A stretch of DNA of 7,524 nucleotides. Origin: Tannerella sp. Its GTDB lineage: Bacteria; Bacteroidota; Bacteroidia; Bacteroidales; Tannerellaceae. The notes below the pieces were generated by a model, which was not told where the DNA came from, did not search any database, and worked only from the letters and a program-made list of their open reading frames with translations. The position numbers were made by a program, and so were the translations under genes. Location of the stretch: NCBI GenBank assembly GCA_031261145.1, contig JAISJX010000006.1:1-7524 (forward strand), read 5' to 3'. This document shows, in pieces, positions 1 to 5,644 of the stretch. Within the stretch, counting starts at the first letter, position 1. Each line of letters opens with the position of its first letter.

Positions 1-523
1 CTTCGCCGCGAATCAGGTCATTTACAAGGATGTTTTCGTTCGGTTCGATTTTTATCCGGACAACATATCGTTCACCGCTATCAATCAACGATTTTACTTC
101 ACCGGCAGACAGCGTCAAGGAATTACGCATCTGCATCCGTGTAGAAGCATCGTATTGAAAATTAGGGATTTCCTTTCGCTTGGCCTCCAATTCTTCCGCC
201 GAATCAAAAGCGATATAGGCTAAACCGCTGTTTAACAACTGATCTACATATTCCTTGTAGATTTCTTTCCGTTCACTCTGGCGATACGGGCCATACGAAC
301 CGCCATAACTAACCCCTTCGTCAAAATGGATACCCAACCATCGAAAAGATTCAATAATGTACTCTTCTGCTCCTTCCACAAAGCGTTGTGAATCTGTATC
401 TTCAATCCGAAGAATCAATTCACCGCCGCGCTGCTTGGCAAACAGATAATTATACAATGCCGTACGAACCCCGCCAATGTGCAGAGGGCCGGTCGGACTG
501 GGTGCAAAACGTACTCTTACCAT
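1..523 (-). CDS. gltX: Glutamyl-tRNA synthetase, N-terminal part (cut by window edge)
   Basis: Class I aminoacyl-tRNA synthetase that charges tRNA-Glu with glutamate in the cytoplasm. The visible 174 codons open with [18 protein letters not shown], the class I signature FAPSPTG followed by HIGG (residues 15-18) in place of HIGH. Then come [31 protein letters not shown] and [13 protein letters not shown], all standard for bacterial GluRS of the Bacteroidales kind. A whole GluRS has about 500 residues, so the rest of the catalytic domain, the KMSKS loop and the anticodon-binding domain lie outside the window to the left. The ATG at 521-523 is secure: an in-frame TAA lies three codons upstream, and the conserved N-terminus begins at once. 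There is no Shine-Dalgarno sequence, as is usual in this phylum. It is divergent from the PgpH-type gene. Confidence 0.97.
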   Translation of the reverse strand, partial: MVRVRFAPSPTGPLHIGGVRTALYNYLFAKQRGGELILRIEDTDSQRFVEGAEEYIIESFRWLGIHFDEGVSYGGSYGPYRQSERKEIYKEYVDQLLNSGLAYIAFDSAEELEAKRKEIPNFQYDASTRMQMRNSLTLSAGEVKSLIDSGERYVVRIKIEPNENILVNDLIRGE

Positions 524-578
524 ATTATTTTAGACATTCAACAATCAGAAAAGTTTACTACTGATAATAAATTAGGCG

Positions 579-586
579 CAAAAGTA
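579..586 (-). promoter_or_regulatory. Predicted Bacteroidota -7 box for gltX
   Basis: Read on the minus strand this is TACTTTTG, a perfect match to the TAnnTTTG -7 element of the Bacteroidota primary sigma factor. It lies 55 bases upstream of the gltX ATG. No clear TTG -33 element sits about 19 bases further upstream; the best is a TTC near 609-611. A run of ten A (minus strand; T at 590-599) fills much of the spacer. Confidence 0.55.
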
Positions 587-618
587 ATATTTTTTTTTTC
601 ATCTTGAACTTTTTTGCG

Positions 619-626
619 TACATTTC
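619..626 (+). promoter_or_regulatory. Possible weak -7 box for the PgpH-type gene
   Basis: TACATTTC differs from TAnnTTTG only in its last base and lies 35 bases upstream of the ATG at 662. The only nearby TTG (604-606) is 12 bases from the box, too close for a normal -33 element. The call rests on one near-match in an A/T-rich region. The rest of 524-661 is divergent intergenic DNA with no other feature that I can see. Confidence 0.25.
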
Positions 627-661
627 GGCCTAAAATAGTATAAACATTTTAAATCGAAAGT

Positions 662-2701
662 ATGAAGACGAACAAAAAGAGTGTGCAAACGATTGTTTTC
701 TTTGCTGTTACGGCATTGCTGATCGCTTATTTCTTCCCGCGCGAAGGAAAATTCCGTTATCAGTTTTATGAGGGAAAACCCTGGCGTTACGGTTTGCTGA
801 CCGCTCCGAGCGATTTCCCGGTTTACAAATCGGAAAATGATGTCAAAACCGAAAAAGATAGTATCAGGCGAAAATTTGAACCTTACTACCGGAAGGATCC
901 GACCGTGAAAACGGCTCAAATCCAAAAATTGAACGCCGATTATCAGCCGTCCGAAAATCAATATACGCTGACCTCGTATCAGTTCCGCTACCTCGAATCC
1001 CGGCTGATCAAAATCTATGACAAAGGCATCGTTTCGATTGCGGAACTTGAAAGCCTTGTAAACGAGAATCATCCGCGCATTTATCTGGTAGAAAACAATG
1101 TGTCCTCCATCAAAAATATCAACGATTTTTATTCCGTGAAAACCGCTTATGAAGAGATTATCAATAACGCCCCGACCGAGTTGGACAAATCGGTGCTGAA
1201 AGCGCACAATATCAATTATTACATAACGGAAAATGTTCATTACGACCAGGATACGTCGGACAAGATGCTCAATACACTGTTACAGAACATCGCCATCTCG
1301 ACCGGTATGATTCAGGCGGGCGAACGCATTGTTGATCGCGGAGAAGTGATTGATAATAACACTTATAATATACTTTTGTCGCTAAAGACGGTCTATGAGA
1401 CCAAATCCGGCGGCGCTGAGCGACATGGTATCATCTGGGCCGGGGAATTAATCCTCGTTTTCGGTATTCTGTTTTGTTGCGCGCTCTATCTGGCGGCTTT
1501 CTGCCCGAAAACGTTTTACCGGCGGCGTGATATTTCCTTTATCCTGCTGTGTATCCTTACGTTCTGTCTTTTTACGGAGATCTGTGTCAAATATAAATTA
1601 GCCAATATTTATGTGATTCCGTTTGCCATTTTGCCGATTGTGGTGCGTACGTTTTTCGATTCGCACACGGCTCTGTTTACGCACCTGACCACGGTTTTAC
1701 TCTGTTCGTTGGTGGCGCCTTTCCCGCACGAATTTCTGCTTTTGCAAATCACGGCGGGAATTGTGGTGATTTCCAGCCTGAAAGAGCTTTCGCAACGTTC
1801 CCAGTTAATCCGGTGCGCCGTCTTTATTTTTATCACGTATGCACTGTGTTACTTGAGTTTAGCGCTTTATCAGGAAGGCGATTTCAATAAAATCAATTGG
1901 TTGATGATGTTGTTTTTCGGTATCAGCTTTGTCTTGCTAATGTTCTCTTATATACTGATATACATGATAGAGAAAGTGTTCGGTTACGTCTCGCCCATTA
2001 CGCTGGTGGAACTGTCGAATACCAATATGCCGCTGTTGAAAAAGCTGTCGGAAAATTGTCCGGGTACATTCCAACATTCTCTGCAAGTGTCGATTCTGGC
2101 TTCCGAAGCGGGTGACAAAATCGGCGCCGACGCTCAACTGATTCGTACCGGCGCACTGTATCACGATATTGGAAAGATGGTCAATCCGATCTTTTTCACC
2201 GAGAATCAAAAAAGCGGCATGAATCCGCACGAACATTTATCGTTTGAAGAAAGCGCTAAAATTATCATCAGCCACGTGACCGAAGGGGTTAAAATGGCTG
2301 AAAAAGCGCAACTTCCGAAGGCAATCATCGACTTTATCCGAACGCACCACGGCACGAGCAAAACAAAATATTTCTACAATTCTTTTAAAAACACCTTTCC
2401 CGATTTGCCCGTCAATGAAAAGGCATTTACCTATCCGGGGCCGAATCCGTTCACCAAAGAGACCGGCATTCTGATGATGGCCGACAGTGTGGAAGCGACC
2501 TCCCGAAGTCTGACCGAATATACCGATGAGACCGTCAGCGCTTTAGTGGACAGAATCATCAACGGACAGATAGCAGACGGACTGCTGAAAAATACGCCGC
2601 TCACCTTCGATAATATCGAGGTGATCAAAGCGTCCTTTGTGGAGAAACTTAAAATCATGTATCACACGAGAATAAGCTATCCGGACTTAATCAAAAAATG
2701 A
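662..2701 (+). CDS. pgpH: PgpH-type membrane HD-domain phosphodiesterase (predicted c-di-AMP hydrolase)
   Basis: This 679-residue protein has the domain order of the PgpH/YqfF family. A first membrane helix (about residues 8-26) is followed by a large extracytoplasmic 7TMR-HDED-type domain (about 30-255). A bundle of hydrophobic helices follows (about 257-438), then a cytoplasmic HD hydrolase domain (about 465-665). Visible metal-site residues are H472 (in TFQHSLQVS), H501-D502 (YHDIGK), H538 (ISHV), H562-H563 (THHGTS) and D608 (MMADSVEATSRS). The preceding LSNTNMPLLKKLSENCPGTF is a family hallmark. Characterised members hydrolyse the second messenger c-di-AMP to pApA; that reaction is inferred here from family membership. 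All key residues are present, so the enzyme should be active. The ATG at 662 opens directly into the first membrane helix and has no Shine-Dalgarno sequence. The gene is transcribed alone, divergent from gltX and convergent with the HTH gene. Confidence 0.93.
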   Translation: MKTNKKSVQTIVFFAVTALLIAYFFPREGKFRYQFYEGKPWRYGLLTAPSDFPVYKSENDVKTEKDSIRRKFEPYYRKDPTVKTAQIQKLNADYQPSENQYTLTSYQFRYLESRLIKIYDKGIVSIAELESLVNENHPRIYLVENNVSSIKNINDFYSVKTAYEEIINNAPTELDKSVLKAHNINYYITENVHYDQDTSDKMLNTLLQNIAISTGMIQAGERIVDRGEVIDNNTYNILLSLKTVYETKSGGAERHGIIWAGELILVFGILFCCALYLAAFCPKTFYRRRDISFILLCILTFCLFTEICVKYKLANIYVIPFAILPIVVRTFFDSHTALFTHLTTVLLCSLVAPFPHEFLLLQITAGIVVISSLKELSQRSQLIRCAVFIFITYALCYLSLALYQEGDFNKINWLMMLFFGISFVLLMFSYILIYMIEKVFGYVSPITLVELSNTNMPLLKKLSENCPGTFQHSLQVSILASEAGDKIGADAQLIRTGALYHDIGKMVNPIFFTENQKSGMNPHEHLSFEESAKIIISHVTEGVKMAEKAQLPKAIIDFIRTHHGTSKTKYFYNSFKNTFPDLPVNEKAFTYPGPNPFTKETGILMMADSVEATSRSLTEYTDETVSALVDRIINGQIADGLLKNTPLTFDNIEVIKASFVEKLKIMYHTRISYPDLIKK

Positions 2702-2721
2702 GGCCGTCAAGGTAATTGAAC

Positions 2722-2744
2722 CGTCTCATAAACAGACGTTTTTT
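2722..2744 (+). terminator. Predicted intrinsic terminator of the PgpH-type gene
   Basis: CGTCT (2722-2726), a 7-base loop and AGACG (2734-2738) form a 5-bp stem followed by six T (2739-2744). It begins 21 bases after the stop codon of the upstream gene. The T run enters the stop codon of the convergent HTH gene (2743-2745). There is no T run on the minus strand, so it should act on plus-strand transcripts only. The stem is short, so strength is uncertain. Confidence 0.6.
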
Positions 2745-2755
2745 AGTCCGGCTGA
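2729..2755 (-). repeat. Left copy of an imperfect inverted repeat covering the HTH gene's stop codon
   Basis: Read on the minus strand, TCAGCCGGACTAAA followed by AAACGTCTGTTTA resembles 3814-3847 read on the plus strand. There, TCACCCGGACTAAA is followed by five extra bases and AAACGGTCTGTTTTA. The two blocks differ by one substitution, one 5-base gap and two single-base insertions. In both copies the CCGGACTAA is read in the same frame as Pro-Asp-stop of the gene that ends there. Chance remains possible for a match this short. Confidence 0.4.
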
Positions 2756-2949
2756 AATTCCAGAATATCACCCGGTTGACAATTCAATACCCGGCACAGC
2801 GCCTCTAAAGTGCTGAAACGGATAGCTTTTGCTTTCCCGGTTTTCAATATGGACAAATTGGCCGGTGTAATATCTACCTTCTCCGAAAGTTCATTCAGCG
2901 AAATTTTTCGTTTCGCCATCATCACATCTAAATTTACTGTTATAGCCAT
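2743..2949 (-). CDS. Small Cro/CI-type HTH transcriptional regulator (YozG-like)
   Basis: A 68-residue DNA-binding protein that is almost only a helix-turn-helix domain. MMAKRKISLNELSEKVDITP begins the fold, ANLSILKTGKAKAIRFSTLE covers the recognition helix and the following turn (about residues 29-48), and ALCRVLNCQPGDILEFQPD closes it. This pattern matches the COG3655 type of short XRE-family regulator, and the length is normal for it. In Bacteroidota and Firmicutes such regulators usually follow, in one operon, a DUF2975 membrane protein; here only the tail of that partner survives, 10 bases upstream. The ATG at 2947-2949 is preceded by CGGAG one base away, too close for a standard Shine-Dalgarno. 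No good -7 box was found upstream, so it may have lost its original promoter with the partner. The target is unknown; its own region and the divergent alkylation-repair gene are candidates. Confidence 0.88.
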   Translation of the reverse strand: MAITVNLDVMMAKRKISLNELSEKVDITPANLSILKTGKAKAIRFSTLEALCRVLNCQPGDILEFQPD

Positions 2950-3029
2950 GCTCCGATTTTTAGACAGTTAAATCTACTTCTTCCTTCATCTTGCATGAAA
3001 CTTTCAATACTTCAGCCAGCAACAATGTG

Positions 3030-3049
3030 ACTAATCCGAAAAGATTAGT
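3030..3049. promoter_or_regulatory. 7-bp perfect palindrome beside the AlkD-like gene's -7 box (possible operator)
   Basis: ACTAATC (3030-3036) and GATTAGT (3043-3049) are a perfect inverted repeat separated by six bases. The right arm runs into the putative -7 box at 3049-3056, and the HTH regulator gene starts about 80 bases away on the other strand. Position and symmetry fit an operator. However, the same bases also encode part of the DUF2975-like remnant, so the symmetry may be accidental. Confidence 0.35.
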
Positions 3050-3056
3050 ATCTTTA
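3049..3056 (+). promoter_or_regulatory. Possible -7 box for the AlkD-like gene
   Basis: TATCTTTA matches TAnnTTTG except for the last base and lies 17 bases upstream of the ATG at 3074, giving a short leader. No TTG is seen at the expected -33 distance. The whole candidate promoter lies inside the remnant gene on the other strand. Confidence 0.35.
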
Positions 3057-3073
3057 TCCCAAAATCAAAAATA

Positions 3074-3826
3074 ATGAATGCCGAATTTATTCTTCAGGAA
3101 CTTCAATCTGTTGCCAATCAGGAGAAAGCCGGGTTTCTTCAGGGCTTTTTCAAGACGGGAAAGGGACAATACGCCGAGGGTGATGTGATGTTGGGTATCG
3201 TTGTTCCGGTGACAAGGGACATTGTGAAAAGAAATCCGCCGCTTCCGTTCGACCAGATACGGATTTTGCTCGACTCTCCGTATCATGAGGCGCGTCTGGC
3301 GGGATTGCTTTTTTTGGTCAAACAATTCAAACAGTCGAAAACGGAAAAAGAGAAGAAAGCTATCTTCGATTTCTATCTGGAAAACGCCCGCAAAGCCAAT
3401 AATTGGGACTTGGTGGACGTTACCTGCCGCGACGTAATCGGGGCGTATCTTTTAGAGAAAGAGGACAGGGGCGTACTTTATCAACTGGCTGATAGCGAAA
3501 ACCTTTGGGAGCAACGGATAGCCATCGTTACGACCTGGACTTTTATCAAACATCATCAATATGACGATACGCTGGCGCTGGCGGAAAAACTGCTGAATCA
3601 TCCCCACGACCTGATGCACAAAGCCGTAGGTTGGATGTTGCGGGAAGTTGGCAAAAAAGATAAAGACGTGCTGGTCGATTTTTTGGAGATACATCACAAA
3701 ACGATGCCACGCACCGCTTTACGATACGCCATCGAACATTTCACGCCGGAAGAACGGGCGTACTTTATGAGAAAATCATCCGGAGTCGGAAATTTGCCAA
3801 AATCCAATAGACGTCACCCGGACTAA
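3074..3826 (+). CDS. DNA alkylation-repair protein, AlkD family
   Basis: A 250-residue all-helical protein of the AlkD/COG4912 family. Studied members are cytoplasmic DNA glycosylases built of HEAT-like repeats that excise alkylated, positively charged bases such as 3-methyladenine and 7-methylguanine. Conserved elements are YAEGDVMLGIVVPVTR (about 33-48), SPYHEARLAGLLFLV (68-82), NNWDLVDVTCRDVIG (109-123), LWEQRIAIVTTWTFI (144-158), HDLMHKAVGWMLREVGK (178-194) and MPRTALRYAIEHF (211-223). W111, D115, R148 and W187 fit the active-site positions known from Bacillus cereus AlkD (W109, D113, R148, W187), so activity is expected. The ATG at 3074 opens directly into the family's N-terminal helix and has no Shine-Dalgarno. 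After the usual end near residue 234 a polar tail of about 16 residues, SSGVGNLPKSNRRHPD, appears non-family. Its last codons resemble the 3' end of the HTH gene. It runs divergent from the HTH gene and convergent with the next gene. Confidence 0.92.
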   Translation: MNAEFILQELQSVANQEKAGFLQGFFKTGKGQYAEGDVMLGIVVPVTRDIVKRNPPLPFDQIRILLDSPYHEARLAGLLFLVKQFKQSKTEKEKKAIFDFYLENARKANNWDLVDVTCRDVIGAYLLEKEDRGVLYQLADSENLWEQRIAIVTTWTFIKHHQYDDTLALAEKLLNHPHDLMHKAVGWMLREVGKKDKDVLVDFLEIHHKTMPRTALRYAIEHFTPEERAYFMRKSSGVGNLPKSNRRHPD

Positions 3827-3847
3827 AGAGGGAAACGGTCTGTTTTA
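3814..3847 (+). repeat. Right copy of the imperfect inverted repeat, over the AlkD-like gene's stop codon
   Basis: TCACCCGGACTAAA (3814-3827), then five extra bases, then AAACGGTCTGTTTTA (3833-3847). This mirrors the left copy at 2729-2755 in inverted orientation, so the two copies bracket the HTH gene, the gene remnant and the AlkD-like gene. It reaches the stop codon of the convergent gene at 3845-3847. No hairpin followed by a T run could be drawn here, so this 18-base convergent gap has no evident terminator. Confidence 0.4.
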
Positions 3848-5554
3848 CTGGCAATTCTCCTTAATCAGTTTATCAGCAACCGGATCGCCTAATTCCTTTG
3901 CTTTCTGGAATGCGGTACAAGCCTCTTTTGTTTTCTCCTGACGCACCAAACAAACGCCTAAAATGCGGTGACAGGCGGCAAAATCAGGTTCCAAGGCAAG
4001 GGCTTTCTCCGCACTGGCCTGTGCCTTAACCGGCTCTTTCAATCGCAGATAGATGGAGGCTTCTTCGGCATGATACATGGCATTATTCGGGTCTGCTTTC
4101 AATGCCAACTGAATATCTTTCAGGGCTTCATCCAGATCACCGGCACGAAATTTCGCCTGCTCCCGGTAATAATAAAAAGCATCCGTCACGTTTCCGCCCA
4201 ACATGTCGTAATACCGGTCATAATCTTTTACAACCGCCTCATATTGTCCGAATTGCATCTTTAAATCAATACCGTCCTGAAGGTAAGCCAGTGCGTCCGA
4301 AGGAGAAGCAATGTTTACGGCGCTATCCATCAGCGCAATCACATCGCCGATGCTCGTTCCGGGTATCTGTTGTTTCGCCTTCGCCGCCATATAAAATGAA
4401 GAGGCGGATGCTACTTCGCTTTCATTTACAAGCATGTACGCATTGTATGCTTTCGCATAATCTTCCAGATAAAAGGCAATGTCGCCTTCTAATTGGCGAT
4501 AGGCCGGCAAATCCTCTCTGGCAATCGCTTTTTGGAGTTTTTCGGACGCTGAATCTATATTCCAGTCTTTTGGCGGTATCGTACTATCATTCATGACTAA
4601 ACCATAAATCAGCTTGGCTTGACCGTAATACACTTCATCCTGTTTCGTGCTGTATTTCAGCGCTGTATTCATATCGGCTTGCGCCCATTCCAACATCTTG
4701 GCCTGTTCCGCTTCCGAAGCGGCTAACTCTTTCCGGTGATAGGCATAATGAGACGCCCGGTTCATGTATCCGTCGGAAGTATTTGGGAAAGTGGCGATGA
4801 GATCGTTCAATGTCTCTAAATAGGTCGGCGCATCTTGCTGAGAACTATAGAATAACAATGCGATCTGGGCGTCTTCGGGAGTGGCAGCCCATGCTTTCCG
4901 GATGCCTATCGACGAATAGGTTTTGTTTAACACATCCATCGAACCGATCCGGATATTCTGAATATATGGAACGGATATGCCATACGTGCTGTTTTTCCCC
5001 GAAGCATCGGCCTGCGCCAACGCGAAAACTTCGCCTTCGGACGTAAGCAACGGCGTGCTTATCAGAGTGGAGGTTAATGGCATATCTATCTTGTAATAGC
5101 CATAAATTTCTTTGACTTTGGTGACTTCCGTAATGGCTCCTTTCTTGAGCAGTTCGCCCTTGCCCGTTCCGGGAGGAAGGAGATACGCTTCCGTACCTGC
5201 GGCCTGCATCGCGTTGATCAGTGGCAGGAACGGGACTTTTTTCGGAACAGCAACCGTAAATCGTATCACATCATACAATTCGTCCGCTCCGAGAATCTTT
5301 GTCACCTGCATGACCCGTCCGTCCGCATCCGTCACAACCGCTTTTTCAGCTCCGTTGAACAACGAATAATCGGACACGGCCTCGCCTGTTTCACTTACAA
5401 AAAAACCGTTTCCCTTATGCGAAATACCATTCTTATCCAATGTTTCGACAGTAAACACAGCCTTTTTCGCTTTCTCAACCCACTTCGGATTCTTCTGCGC
5501 CATCAACGGAAAACTGAAAATTCCCATCAGCACAACTATTATAAACTTCTTCAT
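3845..5554 (-). CDS. Secreted protein with degenerate trypsin-like domain and C-terminal TPR repeats
   Basis: This 569-residue protein starts with a Sec signal peptide (MKKFIIVVLMGIFSFPLMAQ, cleavage likely after A19 or Q20), so it should be periplasmic or surface-exposed. Residues about 28-205 read like an HtrA/trypsin-type fold. AVFTVETLDKNGISHKGNGF matches the first strands, and EAVSDYSLFNGA stands where active enzymes have TNYHVVEGA. LYDVIRF holds the Asp position, and LISTPLLTSEGEVFALA stands in for GNSGGPLLNxxGxVVGI. Serine (S64) replaces the catalytic His and the GNSGG motif is gone, so protease activity is unlikely. From about 250 to 560 the protein is helical with TPR-like units; the clearest are about 455-490, 491-524 and 525-557 (DEALKDIQLALKADPN, AQASAEKALALEPD). 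A binding or scaffold role is inferred; no partner is evident. The ATG at 5552-5554 directly precedes the signal peptide. It is a single gene, divergent from the methyltransferase gene. Confidence 0.85.
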   Translation of the reverse strand: MKKFIIVVLMGIFSFPLMAQKNPKWVEKAKKAVFTVETLDKNGISHKGNGFFVSETGEAVSDYSLFNGAEKAVVTDADGRVMQVTKILGADELYDVIRFTVAVPKKVPFLPLINAMQAAGTEAYLLPPGTGKGELLKKGAITEVTKVKEIYGYYKIDMPLTSTLISTPLLTSEGEVFALAQADASGKNSTYGISVPYIQNIRIGSMDVLNKTYSSIGIRKAWAATPEDAQIALLFYSSQQDAPTYLETLNDLIATFPNTSDGYMNRASHYAYHRKELAASEAEQAKMLEWAQADMNTALKYSTKQDEVYYGQAKLIYGLVMNDSTIPPKDWNIDSASEKLQKAIAREDLPAYRQLEGDIAFYLEDYAKAYNAYMLVNESEVASASSFYMAAKAKQQIPGTSIGDVIALMDSAVNIASPSDALAYLQDGIDLKMQFGQYEAVVKDYDRYYDMLGGNVTDAFYYYREQAKFRAGDLDEALKDIQLALKADPNNAMYHAEEASIYLRLKEPVKAQASAEKALALEPDFAACHRILGVCLVRQEKTKEACTAFQKAKELGDPVADKLIKENCQ

Positions 5555-5580
5555 CTTGCAATCATTTTATAAATTCCGTA

Positions 5581-5609
5581 CAAAAATAGTCTATCCTTTT
5601 TAATTTCAA
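5581..5609 (-). promoter_or_regulatory. Predicted promoter of the degenerate protease-TPR gene
   Basis: On the minus strand a TTG at 5607-5609 is followed after 18 bases by TATTTTTG at 5581-5588. The latter is a perfect TAnnTTTG -7 box, and the spacing is close to that described for Bacteroides promoters. Transcription would start about 20 bases before the ATG. This is the best two-part promoter in the window. Confidence 0.6.
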
Positions 5610-5632
5610 CTATCAAAAGCCCGAAAAATTTG

Positions 5633-5640
5633 TACTTTTG
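5633..5640 (+). promoter_or_regulatory. Predicted -7 box of the adenine methyltransferase gene
   Basis: TACTTTTG is a perfect TAnnTTTG match ending only four bases before the ATG at 5645, so the mRNA would start at or within a few bases of the start codon. No TTG -33 element is visible at normal spacing. The box argues against the TTG at 5630 as a start codon, because it lies downstream of that codon. Confidence 0.5.
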
Positions 5641-5644
5641 TAAC

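Larger units (their letters stand above)
2960..3064 (-). pseudogene. Remnant of a DUF2975-like membrane protein gene (C-terminal tail only)
   Basis: Minus-strand reading from 3064 gives 34 codons and a TAA at 2960-2962. The peptide starts FWDKDTNLFGLVTLLLAEVL and ends KVSCKMKEEVDLTV. A hydrophobic helix followed by a K-E-E-x-D-L-T-V end is, as I recall the family, the C-terminus of DUF2975 membrane proteins. Those genes normally sit a few bases upstream of a small YozG-like HTH gene, exactly the arrangement here (10-base gap). The frame is closed upstream by a TGA at 3065-3067, there is no ATG early enough to make a useful protein, and beyond it the opposite strand carries the AlkD-like gene. 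The original protein should be roughly 150-200 residues, so most of the gene is missing. Family assignment rests on a short peptide plus gene order. Confidence 0.7.

Noticed and set aside
524..661. Riboswitch or leader RNA between gltX and the PgpH-type gene
   Set aside because: The gap is short, divergent and A/T-rich, with no stable stem or conserved riboswitch core visible on either strand.
599..1240. 213-codon minus-strand open frame opposite the PgpH-type gene
   Set aside because: It is antisense to the well-supported PgpH-type coding sequence, gives a low-complexity F/I/R-rich peptide with no recognisable motif, and overlaps the divergent promoter region.
2681..2690. A third CCGGACT-like string near the end of the PgpH-type gene (CCGGACTTAA)
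   Set aside because: Similarity to the two repeat copies stops after seven bases, it is read as Pro-Asp-Leu within the gene and not as Pro-Asp-stop, and the flanks do not match.
3811..3844. A terminator hairpin after the AlkD-like gene
   Set aside because: Only a four-base AGAC/GTCT pairing with a very long loop could be drawn; not enough to call a terminator.
4102..4596. 164-codon plus-strand open frame inside the degenerate protease-TPR gene
   Set aside because: It lies opposite a coherent TPR protein; the peptide is rich in P/R/H/S without family motifs, typical of a shadow frame.
5630..5644. TTG at 5630 as start of the methyltransferase, adding MYFCN
   Set aside because: The codons between 5630 and 5644 contain the perfect -7 box TACTTTTG, and the ATG at 5645 gives a normal N-terminus for the family.
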